In this document: positions 17,348 to 26,124 of the stretch, piece after piece
Layout of the letters: each line of letters starts with the position of its first letter
How positions within the stretch are numbered: position 1 is the stretch's first letter
NCBI GenBank assembly: GCA_052387255.1
Contig: JBQTJI010000041.1
Coordinates: 51,290 to 115,289, forward strand
DNA length: 64,000 bases
Direction: 5' to 3'
From: JBBQXK01 sp052387255
GTDB taxonomy: Bacteria; Pseudomonadota; Alphaproteobacteria; Rhodobacterales; Rhodobacteraceae
Notes under the pieces: generated by a model
Told to the model about the DNA's origin: nothing
Database searches by the model: none
The model's input: only the letters and a program-made list of their open reading frames with translations
Position numbers and translations under genes: made by a program

Positions 17348-17920
17348 ATGTCCTGCTGGTTCAGCACCACGACACGCGCCCCGCTACGAGCTCTCGGCCG
17401 CTTTGCGCGGCGCGAGGATGGCTACATGGTCGTGGACACTGTGCTGGCCCTGCCCTTCCTGTGCTGGGCTTTCGTCGCGCTGTACAGCTACTGGGACGGC
17501 TACAGGTCGGCGACGCAGGTGCAGAAGGCCACCTATGCCATCGCTGACCTCGTGTCGCGCGAACAGCGCCCGATCAACGCCGACTACATCGACGGCATGC
17601 GCCGGTCGATGGACCAGATCCTGCCCGGCGACATGAACACCGAACTGCGCGTGACCTCGATCGCCTGGAGCGAGGTGCGCAACCGCTACGAGGTGGAATG
17701 GTCGGCAGTGTCGGGCTCGCTGTCGCCGCTGTTGACAACCTCGACGCTGGCCCCGCTGGTGTCGAAGATCCCGCGGATGGACGACGGCGACACGGCGGTG
17801 ATCGTGGAAACCTGGGTCGAGTATGACGCGACGCTGGCGCTCGGCGGGGTCGAGGACATGCGGATGTCGCAGTTCGTGGTCACACCGCCCCGCTTTGCCC
17901 CCCGGATCGTGTACCAGTAG
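17348..17920 (+). CDS. TadE/TadG-like membrane protein, third gene of the cluster
   Basis: The 190-residue protein repeats the layout of its neighbours: a basic start (LRALGRFARREDGYMVVDTVLALPF) with Gly-Tyr before a 20-residue hydrophobic helix, then an extracytoplasmic domain with aromatic and Thr-rich strands. GAGGAG lies 11 nt upstream of ATG 17348. It probably co-assembles with the preceding TadE-like and vWA proteins. No Tad secretion ATPase or prepilin peptidase lies nearby in this window. Confidence 0.7.
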   Translation: MSCWFSTTTRAPLRALGRFARREDGYMVVDTVLALPFLCWAFVALYSYWDGYRSATQVQKATYAIADLVSREQRPINADYIDGMRRSMDQILPGDMNTELRVTSIAWSEVRNRYEVEWSAVSGSLSPLLTTSTLAPLVSKIPRMDDGDTAVIVETWVEYDATLALGGVEDMRMSQFVVTPPRFAPRIVYQ

Positions 17921-18016
17921 CGCTGTGCCTGGCTGCACAGTCGCCCTGCGACCGGGGCCGGTTGCGCGCCGACCCCCTGCACCCTAGCTTCAGGCGGCAC
18001 CAGCAGGAGAGCCGCC

Positions 18017-18928
18017 ATGTCGATCCGCCCCGTTCTGGAACAGTCTGCCGCGATGCCGACGATGGAGGGCGCAGGCGTGCACCTGCACCGCGCCTTCGGC
18101 TTCGGCGACCCCACGCTCGCCGACCCGTTCCTGCTGTTCGACGATTTCCGCAACGACGATCCGCGCCACTATCAGCGCGGCTTTCCATGGCATCCGCACC
18201 GGGGGATCGAGACCATCACCTATGTTCTTGCGGGCACCGTCGACCACGGCGACAGTCTGGGCAACCGGGGCACGCTGGGGGCGGGATCGGTGCAGTGGAT
18301 GACCGCCGGGCGCGGCATCCTGCATCAGGAGATGCCCAAGGGGAACGCGGCGGGCCAGATGCACGGGTTCCAGCTGTGGGCGAACCTGCCCGCATCGATG
18401 AAGATGACGGCACCCCGCTATCAGGATGTGGCCGGCGCGGACATCCCCGAGGTGACCGAGGATGACGGTACCCGCGTGCGCGTGATCGTGGGCTCGTTCT
18501 GGGGCGCGAAGGGCCCGGTCGACGGCATCGCCGCCGATCCGCAGTACCTGGACATTTCGGTGCCCGCCGGGCGGCGTCGCACCTTCAAGCTGGACCGCTG
18601 GCGCCGCGCGTTTGCCTATGTGTTCGAGGGGGCGGGGGATTTCCGCGATGCCGCCACGCCTGAAGGCGTGCTGCTGGAGAAAGAGGTGGCAGGCCAGGAG
18701 GTCAACATCCGCGACCTGTCGGGCAACCGCACGCTGGTCCGCTTCGGGACGGGCGACGAGGTGACGGTGACGGCGGGGCCGCAGGGCATCCGGTTCCTGC
18801 TGATCTCGGGCCAGCCGCTGAAGGAACCGGTTGCCTGGCACGGCCCCATCGTGATGAACACCCAGGGCGAAATCCAGCAGGCCATGGCCGAGTTGCGCAA
18901 CGGCACCTTCATCCGGGCCGCGCACTGA
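18017..18928 (+). CDS. Pirin family protein (cupin)
   Basis: The 303-residue protein has two cupin domains. The N-terminal pirin motif FPWHPHRGIETITYVLAG (about residues 55-72) and GRGILHQE (about 97-104) provide the metal-binding His and Glu. Bacterial pirins such as YhhW have quercetinase-like activity or act as redox/iron-linked partners; the function in this organism is not given by context. It is single, with its own promoter gap (96 nt) after the Tad-like cluster, and convergent with the next gene. Confidence 0.9.
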   Translation: MSIRPVLEQSAAMPTMEGAGVHLHRAFGFGDPTLADPFLLFDDFRNDDPRHYQRGFPWHPHRGIETITYVLAGTVDHGDSLGNRGTLGAGSVQWMTAGRGILHQEMPKGNAAGQMHGFQLWANLPASMKMTAPRYQDVAGADIPEVTEDDGTRVRVIVGSFWGAKGPVDGIAADPQYLDISVPAGRRRTFKLDRWRRAFAYVFEGAGDFRDAATPEGVLLEKEVAGQEVNIRDLSGNRTLVRFGTGDEVTVTAGPQGIRFLLISGQPLKEPVAWHGPIVMNTQGEIQQAMAELRNGTFIRAAH

Positions 18929-18932
18929 CCGC

Positions 18933-19463
18933 TCAGGCCGGAACGCAGGTCAGCCGCACCACGCTGTCGCCGATCCGGTCGGTGTCCTGAATGCGCAGCG
19001 GGGGGCGCGGCCCGGTGAAGAACGGCCTTCCCTGCCCCAGCACGACGGGATGGAGGTACAGCCGGTATTCGTCGATCAGGCCCAGCCCCGACAGATGCCC
19101 AGCCAGAACGGGGCCGCCCACGTCGATCTCGCCCTCGGGTCCGGCCTTCAGCCCCCGGACGAAGGCCCCGATGTCACCCGGCACCAGCGTGGCATTGGGG
19201 CCGACCTCCGCCAGCGACCGCGATGCAACCCACTTCGGCAGACGCCGCCAGGCCACCGCAAAATCGCGCTGGTCCGCCGTCCACTCGGGGCGGTCCTCGT
19301 CCCAGTAGCGCATGATCTCGTACAGGCGGCGACCATAGAGGCAGGCCGACGCGCGGCGTACCTGCTGGATCCAGTGGCGGAAAAGCACCGGGTCGGGCGC
19401 AAAGCGGTCATGGTCGACATAGCCGTCGAGCGACAGGTTCATGGCGAAGACGATCCTGGCCAT
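18933..19463 (-). CDS. Dihydrofolate reductase family protein (RibD C-terminal-like)
   Basis: The 176-residue protein starts MARIVFAMNLSLDGYVDHD, the standard opening of the RibD-C/YwjB-like dihydrofolate reductase fold. Mid-protein it has YGRRLYEIMRYWDEDRPEW and near the end EYRLYLHPVVLGQGRPFF. These proteins are NADPH-dependent reductases of unknown substrate. ATG 19463 has GGAGG 10 nt upstream, which decides it over a longer in-frame start at 19490. It overlaps nothing and lies 4 nt from the convergent pirin stop. Confidence 0.85.
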   Translation of the reverse strand: MARIVFAMNLSLDGYVDHDRFAPDPVLFRHWIQQVRRASACLYGRRLYEIMRYWDEDRPEWTADQRDFAVAWRRLPKWVASRSLAEVGPNATLVPGDIGAFVRGLKAGPEGEIDVGGPVLAGHLSGLGLIDEYRLYLHPVVLGQGRPFFTGPRPPLRIQDTDRIGDSVVRLTCVPA

Positions 19464-19506
19464 CGCGAAAGGTCCTCCGTGCCGCGCCACCGTCGCCCCC
19501 CGCGCC

Positions 19507-19529
19507 CCCTCTCCCCCTGGGGGAGAGGG
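19507..19529. repeat. CCCTCTCCCCC palindrome, dispersed proteobacterial repeat
   Basis: CCCTCTCCCCC-T-GGGGGAGAGGG is an 11-bp-arm hairpin followed by CCGGGGTGAGGGGGG, a form seen repeatedly between genes in many proteobacteria. It lies just downstream of glpX and is a probable terminator. Confidence 0.7.
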
Positions 19530-19545
19530 CCGGGGTGAGGGGGGA

Positions 19546-20511
19546 TCACCGCACCGGGCTGCGGTAGGTCATCCGCCGCACCGACCCGGTCTTGGACCGC
19601 ATCAACAGCGTCTCGGTCGTCACCCACCCCGGCTCGCGCTTGATCCCGGCCAGAAGCGACCCGCTGGTCACCCCTGTCGCTGCAAAGATCACGTCGCTGC
19701 GCACCAGGTCGTCGCGGGTATAGACCCGGTCGAAGTTGGTGATCCCGGCCGCCTTGGCCCGTCCTTTTTCGTCATCGTTGCGGAACAGCAGCTTGCCGTA
19801 GAACTGCCCGCCCATGCATTTCATCGCCGCCGCCGCCAGCACCCCCTCGGGCGCGCCGCCCGACCCCATGTACATGTCGATCCCGGTGATCTCGGGTTCG
19901 GCGCAATGCATGACGCCGGCCACGTCGCCATCGGTGATCAGCCGGATCGACGCCCCGGTCGAGCGGATCTCGGCGATCATCGCCTCGTGCCGGGGGCGCT
20001 CCAGCACGCAGACCATGATGTCCTCGGTCGAGACGCCCTTGGCGGCGGCCAGGGCCGACACCCGCTCGGAGGGTGTCATGTTCATCGTCACGGTGCCGGT
20101 CTTGTAGCCGGGGCCGATGGCCAGCTTTTCCATGTAGACATCGGGCGCGTGCAGCAACGTGCCGCGCGGGGCCATGGCGATCACGGTCAGCGCATTCGGC
20201 ATGTCCTTGGCGGTCAGCGTGGTGCCTTCCAGCGGGTCAAGGGCGATGTCCACCGCCGGTCCGTTGCCGGTGCCGACCTCTTCGCCGATGTACAGCATCG
20301 GGGCCTCGTCGCGCTCGCCCTCGCCGATCACCACGACACCGGCGATGTCCAGTTCGTTCAGCTGCTCGCGCATGGCGTTGACGGCGGCCTGGTCGGCGGC
20401 CTTCTCGTCGCCCCGCCCGATCAGCTTGGCCGAGGCCAGCGCCGCCGCCTCGGACACGCGGGCCAGGCCCAGCGACAGAAGGCGATCCTGAAACTTGGCG
20501 ATGTCCGACAT
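19546..20511 (-). CDS. glpX: Fructose-1,6-bisphosphatase class II
   Basis: The 321-residue GlpX-type phosphatase hydrolyses fructose-1,6-bisphosphate in gluconeogenesis. Metal-binding elements are visible: GEGERDEAPMLYIGE (about residues 58-72), DPLEGTT (about 85-91) and GSGGAPEGVLAAAA (about 190). The start MSDIAKFQDRLLSLG at 20511 is family-typical; the frame is open upstream without resemblance. The next gene upstream (VOC, hom) is on the same strand with a 73-nt gap. Confidence 0.96.
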   Translation of the reverse strand: MSDIAKFQDRLLSLGLARVSEAAALASAKLIGRGDEKAADQAAVNAMREQLNELDIAGVVVIGEGERDEAPMLYIGEEVGTGNGPAVDIALDPLEGTTLTAKDMPNALTVIAMAPRGTLLHAPDVYMEKLAIGPGYKTGTVTMNMTPSERVSALAAAKGVSTEDIMVCVLERPRHEAMIAEIRSTGASIRLITDGDVAGVMHCAEPEITGIDMYMGSGGAPEGVLAAAAMKCMGGQFYGKLLFRNDDEKGRAKAAGITNFDRVYTRDDLVRSDVIFAATGVTSGSLLAGIKREPGWVTTETLLMRSKTGSVRRMTYRSPVR

Positions 20512-20584
20512 GATGCGCTGTCCCCTTGGCGGCTGTTTCGCCACCCCTAGCCTGCCGCAGGGGAACGGGGCAAGGACCGATCCG

Positions 20585-20983
20585 TCAGGCGGGTTCCGAA
20601 CGATGACAGGCCAGCGCCACCTTGTTTCCCGATAGATCGCGGAAATAGGCCCCGTAGTAATCCGCGTGATAGGCGGGGCGCAGGCCCGGCGGCCCTTCAC
20701 AGACGGCCCCCAAGGACAGCGCAAGCGCATGGACGGCATCGACCGTCGCGCGGTCCGCTGTCTCGAACGCGGTCATCGTGCCGTTGCCGGGAATCGCGGC
20801 GGCCCCGTTCTGCGGCGCGGTGATGATGAACAGGGGCCGCCCGCCGCTGCCCGGCTGCCATCCGGCCCATGGCCGATCCCGTTCCACGAACCGCAGGTGC
20901 GCGCCAAGCGCCGCCATCACGGGCGACCAGAAGGCAAGTGCCGCCTCGAAATCATCGCAACCGATCGTGACGTGGCTGAGCAG
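20585..20983 (-). CDS. VOC/glyoxalase family protein, probable CTG start
   Basis: The 132-residue vicinal-oxygen-chelate protein reads LSHVTIGCDDFEAALAFW at the N-terminus and ends in YYGAYFRDLSGNKVALACH, the canonical paired beta-alpha-beta-beta-beta layout; the metal ligands are the His near the start and the late Glu/Asp region. The family starts exactly where the frame has a CTG (20983), preceded by GAGGAG 7 nt upstream, and no ATG, GTG or TTG lies close by. The first bases lie one nucleotide from the hom stop, so it is translationally coupled to hom. The substrate is unknown. Confidence 0.7.
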   Translation of the reverse strand: MLSHVTIGCDDFEAALAFWSPVMAALGAHLRFVERDRPWAGWQPGSGGRPLFIITAPQNGAAAIPGNGTMTAFETADRATVDAVHALALSLGAVCEGPPGLRPAYHADYYGAYFRDLSGNKVALACHRSEPA

Positions 20984-20984
20984 G

Positions 20985-22286
20985 TCACACCTCCTCGATG
21001 CGCAGCGCCACGGGCGACCCCACCAGCACCCCCGTGGCCGCGAACATCCCCATCGCATGGGCCACGTCGTCGCGCGTCGCCTTGTGCGTCACGATCAGGA
21101 CCGGGGCATGGGCATCCGCATGGCCGTACTGGCGCATCCGGTCGATGGAGATGCCCGCCTCGCCCAGCGCCGTGGCGATCTTGGCCAGGGCACCGGGCTT
21201 GTCCACCAGCACCATGCGCAGGTACCAGGGGGCAGGCGTTGCCACCGCCGCGGCGACGGGGCGCACAAGCCCCGCTGCAGGCTGGCCGAAGGTCGGCACC
21301 CGCACCCCCCGCGCGATGTCGATCACGTCACCCATCACCGCGCTGGCCGTCGGCCCCTGCCCCGCCCCCGCCCCGCGCAGCACGATCTGGCCGACATGGT
21401 CACCTTCCAGCACCACCATGTTCGTCCCGCCCTGCAACTGCCCCAGCGGATGGTCGGCGGGCACGAGACAGGGCGTCATCCGCTGTTCCAGCCCCCGGCC
21501 CGTCATCTGCGCGACGCCGAGAAGCTTGATGCGGTACCCCATGTCGGCGGCCTGGCGGATGTCGTCGATGCTGACGTTGCCGATCCCCTCCAGTTCCACG
21601 GCGTCGAAGCTGACCTGCGCGCCGAAGGCGATGGCGGCCAGCAGGCTGAGTTTGTGGCCCGCATCGATGCCGCCCACGTCGAGGTTGGGGTCGGCCTCGA
21701 GATACCCCAGCGCGCGGGCCTCTTCGAAGACCTCGGCATAGGGCAGCCCCGAGGCCTGCATCCGCGTCAGGATATAGTTGCAGGTGCCGTTCATCACCCC
21801 CATGACCCGGCGGATGGCGTTGCCCGCCAGCCCCTCGGTCAGCGCCTTGATCACCGGGATGCCGCCCGCCACCGCCGCCTCGAACCGGATCACGTGGCCC
21901 TTCGCCTCGGCGGCCAGCGCAAGTGCGTGGCCGTGGTGCGCGAGCAGCGCCTTGTTCGCCGTGACCACGTCCTTTCCGGCGGCAATCGCCGCCTCGGTCG
22001 CGTCGCGGGCGGGGCCGTCATGCCCGCCCATGACCTCGACGAACACGTCGATGTCGTCGCGGGCGGCCAGTGCCACCGGATCGGCCTCCCAGGCATAGGC
22101 CGACAGGTCCACCTCGCGCGCCTTGGCCCGGTCGCGGGCGCTGACGGCGGTGATGACAACGGGCCGCCCCGCGCGGGCCGCGATCAGGTCGGCATGGCCC
22201 TGCACGATCTTGACCACGCCCTGCCCCACCGTGCCAAGCCCGGCCAATCCCAGTCGCAGGGGGCCTCGTCGCAGGGGGGAAACCAT
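20985..22286 (-). CDS. hom: Homoserine dehydrogenase
   Basis: The 433-residue enzyme reduces aspartate semialdehyde to homoserine in the Thr/Met pathway. It has an N-terminal NAD(P) motif GLAGLGTVGQGV, the NKALLAHHG and AAVAGGIPVIKAL segments, a catalytic Asp/Lys region (EADPNLDVGGIDAGHKL) and a C-terminal ACT domain (about residues 350-430, RMVLVDKPGALAKIATALGEAGISI) for feedback control by threonine. The ATG at 22286 gives the usual length. It is followed by a VOC gene with no gap. Confidence 0.97.
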   Translation of the reverse strand: MVSPLRRGPLRLGLAGLGTVGQGVVKIVQGHADLIAARAGRPVVITAVSARDRAKAREVDLSAYAWEADPVALAARDDIDVFVEVMGGHDGPARDATEAAIAAGKDVVTANKALLAHHGHALALAAEAKGHVIRFEAAVAGGIPVIKALTEGLAGNAIRRVMGVMNGTCNYILTRMQASGLPYAEVFEEARALGYLEADPNLDVGGIDAGHKLSLLAAIAFGAQVSFDAVELEGIGNVSIDDIRQAADMGYRIKLLGVAQMTGRGLEQRMTPCLVPADHPLGQLQGGTNMVVLEGDHVGQIVLRGAGAGQGPTASAVMGDVIDIARGVRVPTFGQPAAGLVRPVAAAVATPAPWYLRMVLVDKPGALAKIATALGEAGISIDRMRQYGHADAHAPVLIVTHKATRDDVAHAMGMFAATGVLVGSPVALRIEEV

Positions 22287-22371
22287 GGGTGCGCTCCGTC
22301 CGGGGTCCGTTGGGTCGGCGCTTGCTAGCCCATCGCTGTCGGCACTGCAACGACGCGGGTGGCCTGCACCA

Positions 22372-22608
22372 CTAGCCGACCGGCGTTGCCCGCAACGCGG
22401 CGGCACGCGCGCGCAACGCGGCGGCGCGCGCGGCCAGCGTCGCCTGCGCGTCCCCCACGCGCGAGGGCGCATCGACGCGGGCCAGCAGGTCCTGCGTCGG
22501 CAGCAGGATCGGGGCCGGCCCGTCGCCCAGCAGCCGTTCGGCGCGGTCCACCTCGGGAAAGGGCGCGCAGGCGGACAACAGCAGCAGGGGCAGGATCAGG
22601 CGTCGCAT
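22372..22608 (-). CDS. Small lipoprotein
   Basis: The 78-residue protein begins MRRLILPLLLLSACAPFPEVDRAE. The LLSAC lipobox predicts cleavage before the Cys at about residue 14 and lipid anchoring. The C-terminal half is an Ala/Arg-rich amphipathic helix with a near-repeat RAAALRARAAALRA. No family is recognised. It lies 85 nt upstream of hom on the same strand and is divergent from recJ. Confidence 0.65.
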   Translation of the reverse strand: MRRLILPLLLLSACAPFPEVDRAERLLGDGPAPILLPTQDLLARVDAPSRVGDAQATLAARAAALRARAAALRATPVG

Positions 22609-22696
22609 GGCCGCGACCCTACGCGCCTGCCCCGTTCCGGGCAAGCCGCGCAGGCGCGCTTGCACCGGCAGGCCACATCGGGCATGTCCTCGGCCC

Positions 22697-24445
22697 ATGA
22701 CCGAGCGCGCGTTCCTGGGCGTCGAAACCTCGCTGACCGGTCGCCGCTGGACCGGCCCGACCGAGGCTGCGACCCGCGCCGCCGAGGCGATTGCCCAGAC
22801 CGCAGGCCTGTCGCTGCCGCTGGCGCGCGTGCTGGCGCGGCGCGGCGTGGCCCCCGAGGCGGCCCAGTCCTTCCTGTCGCCCGCCCTGCGCGACCTCTTG
22901 CCCGATCCCATGACCCTGCGCGACATGGGGCCTGCTGCCGACCGCCTGCTGCGCGCGGTGGCCGAACGGCAAAGGATCGCCGTCTTCGCCGATTACGATG
23001 TCGACGGCGGGGCCTCGGCGGCGCTCTTGATCGACTGGCTGCGCGGCATGGGGCGTGGCGCGACCCTGTACATTCCCGACCGCCTGGACGAAGGCTATGG
23101 CCCGAACGTGCCCGCGATGCAGCGCCTTGCGGCGGCCCATGACCTGATCCTCTGCGTCGATTGCGGAACCCTGTCGCACGATCCCATCGCCGCGGCGCAG
23201 GGCACCGATGTCGTCGTGCTGGACCACCATCTGGGGGCCGAAACGCTGCCCCCCGCCCTGGCCGTGGTGAACCCCAACCGCCAGGACGAGGATGGCACGC
23301 TCGGCCACCTCTGCGCCGCCGGCGTGGTCTATCTGGTGCTGATCGAGGCGAACCGGCGTCTGCGGGCGCAAGGCACCACCGGCCCCGACCTGATGGCGAT
23401 GCTCGACCTTGTGGCGCTGGCGACGGTGGCCGACGTGGCCCCGCTGACCGGCGTCAACCGCGCCTTCGTGCGCCAGGGCCTGCGCGTGATGGCCCGCCGC
23501 GCCCGCCCGGGCCTGGTGGCGCTGGCCGACATGGCGCGGATGAACGAGGCCCCCAACACCTATGCGCTTGGGTTCCTGCTGGGCCCGCGCGTCAACGCCG
23601 GGGGCCGGGTCGGCCAAGCCGACCTCGGGGCGCGACTTCTGGCCACCGACGACCTGGCCGAGGCGCAGGCCCTGGCCGCGCGCCTCGATGCCCTGAACAC
23701 CGAGCGCCGCGCCATCGAGACCGCCGTGCGCGCCGCCGCGATGGACCAGGCGGTGGCGCGGGGGGTGGATGGCCCGCTGGTCTGGGTGGCGGGCGAGGGC
23801 TGGCATCCCGGCGTCGTCGGCATCGTCGCGGCACGGCTGAAAGAGGCCTTCGACCGCCCCGCCGTGGTGATCGGGCTGGACGGCAATGTCGGCAAGGGCT
23901 CGGGCCGGTCGGTCGGCGGCATCGACCTCGGGGCGGCGGTGCAGCGGCTGGCGGCCGAGGGGCTGCTGGAAAAGGGCGGCGGGCACCGGATGGCGGCCGG
24001 CCTGACCGTCGCGCGCGACCGGATCGAGGCGGCGATGGAACGCCTGTCCGACCTTCTGGCGCGGCAGGGGGCCGGGGCGGCGGGACCGGACGCGCTGACC
24101 ATCGACGGGCTTCTGACCCTGTCGGCCCTGACGCCTGCGCTGTGCGCCGAGATCGAGACGGCCGGCCCCTTCGGCCAGGCCGCCCCCGCCCCGCGCTTTG
24201 CCTTTGCCGACGTGGCGGTCACGGCGCGCCGGGTGGGCGAGAACCACCTGAAGGCGACACTGCGCGATGCCACGGGGGCCACCGCCGAGGCGATGGCCTT
24301 CGGCGCGACGGAAGGCCCGCTCGGCGCGCTGCTGTCGGCACCGGGACACCGGCGGTTCCATGTGGCCGGACGGCTGTCGGTGTCGACCTGGAACGGCCGC
24401 ACGAAGGCAGAGCTGCGCCTGGAGGATGCCGCACCCGCAGCCTGA
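22697..24445 (+). CDS. recJ: Single-stranded-DNA-specific exonuclease RecJ
   Basis: The 582-residue RecJ has DHH-family motifs in order: FADYDVDGGASAALL (about residue 97, the DYDVDG metal site), a CVDCG strand, VLDHHLG (the DHH motif, about 177), and DHHA1 GGGHRMAAG (about 430), followed by the RecJ OB domain. It degrades single-stranded DNA 5' to 3' in recombination and mismatch repair. ATG 22697 gives the family start (MTERAFLGVETSLTGRRW). It is divergent from the small lipoprotein. Confidence 0.97.
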   Translation: MTERAFLGVETSLTGRRWTGPTEAATRAAEAIAQTAGLSLPLARVLARRGVAPEAAQSFLSPALRDLLPDPMTLRDMGPAADRLLRAVAERQRIAVFADYDVDGGASAALLIDWLRGMGRGATLYIPDRLDEGYGPNVPAMQRLAAAHDLILCVDCGTLSHDPIAAAQGTDVVVLDHHLGAETLPPALAVVNPNRQDEDGTLGHLCAAGVVYLVLIEANRRLRAQGTTGPDLMAMLDLVALATVADVAPLTGVNRAFVRQGLRVMARRARPGLVALADMARMNEAPNTYALGFLLGPRVNAGGRVGQADLGARLLATDDLAEAQALAARLDALNTERRAIETAVRAAAMDQAVARGVDGPLVWVAGEGWHPGVVGIVAARLKEAFDRPAVVIGLDGNVGKGSGRSVGGIDLGAAVQRLAAEGLLEKGGGHRMAAGLTVARDRIEAAMERLSDLLARQGAGAAGPDALTIDGLLTLSALTPALCAEIETAGPFGQAAPAPRFAFADVAVTARRVGENHLKATLRDATGATAEAMAFGATEGPLGALLSAPGHRRFHVAGRLSVSTWNGRTKAELRLEDAAPAA

Positions 24446-24452
24446 CGGAGGC

Positions 24453-24698
24453 CTACTTCTTCGACAGCTTGGCGACCTGCCCCTCAAGCGTCTTGACCCG
24501 GGCGGGCAGGTCGGTCGCGGTCTTCTCGACCGCCGCGGTCGCCTTCTCGGCATTGCTGATGATCGCCCGCAACTCCTTGTTGGCGTCCTGCATGCTCTTG
24601 GTAAAATTGTAATCGAATGTCTGGCTGTCGGAAACGCCGACCTCCAGCTACTTGACGGTGGCTTCCAGGGCATCCAGACGTTTGCTGTCGTCAAACAC
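24453..24698 (-). pseudogene. Small coiled-coil protein gene with an in-frame amber codon
   Basis: Reading from GTG 24698 gives VFDDSKRLDALEATVK, then TAG (24650-24648), then continues in the same frame for 64 residues ending EGQVAKLSKK before a true TAG at 24453. The part after the stop is well-formed (FDYNFTKSMQDANKELR and a helical Ala/Lys/Glu heptad region), so the gene looks like an intact 81-residue helical protein broken by one nonsense change in the 17th codon. An internal ATG (SMQDANKE) could rescue a shorter product. No family is recognised. Confidence 0.5.
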
Positions 24699-24943
24699 GG
24701 CGTGGCCTCATGAGAGTGAGAATGTCTTGCAATCGCAGGCTTTGCATAGGTCGGAACACTTCCCTTGGCAAGCGCCACCACTGCTCCGGGCGGCCCGACC
24801 GCATCCTGTGGGACGGGCGGACCGGGCATGAACCGCGCCTGAACCACGCCGCGCCGACGGGGTGAAAGGGTGCGTCTGCATCCCCGATTTTTCACTTGCG
24901 CCCCCGCCCCCCCGCCGCTAAACACCGCCGCACGCCAAGGTCT
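24699..24943. other. Gap upstream of tRNA-Glu
   Basis: About 245 bases hold no recognisable gene. The tRNA promoter must lie here, and no clear hairpin terminator was seen. Confidence 0.4.
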
Positions 24944-25018
24944 GGCCCGTTCGTCTATCGGTTAGGACACCAGGTTTTCAACCTGGGAAGAGGGGTTCGA
25001 CTCCCCTACGGGCTGCCA
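24944..25018 (+). tRNA. tRNA-Glu (anticodon UUC), integration site
   Basis: The 75-nt cloverleaf has acceptor GGCCCGT/ACGGGCT (first pair G-U), D-arm region GTCTATCGGTTAGGAC, anticodon stem CCAGG with loop TTTTCAA (anticodon TTC), T-arm GGGG-TTCGACT-CCCC, and an encoded CCA. Its last 15 bases plus the next C form the left core of a 16-bp direct repeat that recurs at 35752-35767, so the 3' end is the attachment site of the adjacent element and is preserved by it. Confidence 0.97.
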
Positions 25019-25019
25019 C
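25004..25019. other. attL core (16-bp direct repeat)
   Basis: CCCTACGGGCTGCCAC occurs here in the tRNA-Glu 3' end and exactly again at 35752-35767. The integrase gene begins its 3' end only 5 nt away. Confidence 0.9.
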
Positions 25020-25023
25020 TTAC

Positions 25024-26124
25024 TCATTTTTTCGCTTTCCTTTCAATGGGTTGGACGCTGGTTGTGTCCAACCTTACTGGCAGGTTGGACAACTTCTGTT
25101 CCGCTTCCGTGCTGGATAGTCCGACAAAGCCGCTATCGGCCAGCCGCGAACGATCCGCCTTTTTGGTGTAGGTCGCGCCTTCCTTGTTGGTCTTGTGAGC
25201 CATGACCGCGCGGATTTCGTCGGGTGACTTTCCGGCGTTCGCCATCAAGGTTGCCAGCGACTTCCGCAGGCCATGCGCGGAACACAGGGGGTTGCCTGCT
25301 GCCTTGCACTGATCCTTGAACCAGTTGCCCAGAGTCGTCGGCTTGTAGGCCAGCCCGTCGCCATGCGTGACAAACAAAAACTGATCACGCGGGACGTGCG
25401 CCAGTTCGGCGGCAAGTTCCTCATGGATCGGCAGATCGGCCCCGATTCCCGTCTTGCCGCGCCGATAGGTGATCCTGTCACCCTGCACATTGCGCCAGCC
25501 CATCGCCGCCACGTCCTGCCGCGATGCACCTGTCCAGAGGAACAGCATCATCGCCAGCCGGGCCTTGCTGCCCGTCGGGTGATGTTCCTTGAACCGGGCA
25601 ATCTCTTGGTCCGTCCAAGTGTGATATCCGTCGGCATTTTCCTTGCGCCGGTCCGCAAATCGGGCCGGGTTGAAGGTGACGCCCATTTCCCGCTTGATCG
25701 CAAAGTTGAACAGCATGGACAGGTTCTTCTTGACCGTGTTCGCAGCGGTCGGGCCGGTCTTCTTGCCCATAAGGGCCTCGACGTGCCGCGTTCCGAATTT
25801 GGCAAAGGGCAGATCGCCCGCGACGCCGCGCAGCCAATCCAGTTCCCCCCGGATGCTGCGCTTGCGGCTGTCCGACAGGTTCCGATACTTCGGGCTGGCC
25901 AGATACTGTTCGATCAGCCAAGCCACGCTGCCATGGGGCGTCGTGCTACGGTTCGGTGCCTTGGCCCCCTCAATCGCCGCGTCATAGGCCGCGCGGAAGG
26001 CGACAGAGGCATAGGGGCCGGGCAGGTAGGTGGTGAACCCCTTGCTGCGGAACCGGAAGCGCGTCTTGCCGTGCTGATCGACGATCCGGGTCACACCCGG
26101 AAAGGGGTTCTTGCGCCGGATCAT
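25024..26124 (-). CDS. int: Tyrosine recombinase, element integrase
   Basis: The 366-residue protein has an N-terminal arm-binding/SAM-like region and a C-terminal tyrosine-recombinase domain. The visible catalytic set includes the Arg in FLWTGASRQDVAAMGW, the Lys of RRGKTG, HGLRKSLAT (HxxR) and a late AVMAHKTNKEGATYTKKADR with the nucleophile Tyr. It faces the tRNA and ends 5 nt from attL, a normal integrase placement. Its start overlaps the preceding small gene by ATGA. The 3' end of the coding sequence contains three GGTTGGAC sites that may be arm-type Int sites. Confidence 0.93.
   Translation of the reverse strand: MIRRKNPFPGVTRIVDQHGKTRFRFRSKGFTTYLPGPYASVAFRAAYDAAIEGAKAPNRSTTPHGSVAWLIEQYLASPKYRNLSDSRKRSIRGELDWLRGVAGDLPFAKFGTRHVEALMGKKTGPTAANTVKKNLSMLFNFAIKREMGVTFNPARFADRRKENADGYHTWTDQEIARFKEHHPTGSKARLAMMLFLWTGASRQDVAAMGWRNVQGDRITYRRGKTGIGADLPIHEELAAELAHVPRDQFLFVTHGDGLAYKPTTLGNWFKDQCKAAGNPLCSAHGLRKSLATLMANAGKSPDEIRAVMAHKTNKEGATYTKKADRSRLADSGFVGLSSTEAEQKLSNLPVRLDTTSVQPIERKAKK
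25049..25090. promoter_or_regulatory. Cluster of GGTTGGAC sites at left end
   Basis: GGTTGGAC occurs at 25049-25056, inverted at 25066-25073, and again at 25083-25090, all inside the 3' end of int. The same octamer recurs near the right end (35655-35662, 35707-35714). Their concentration at both ends of the element suggests arm-type binding sites for the integrase or a directionality factor. Confidence 0.5.

Noticed and set aside
20984..21058. ATG start inside hom for the VOC gene
   Set aside because: It would add 25 Arg/Trp/Cys-rich residues unlike any VOC protein; the family start is at 20983.
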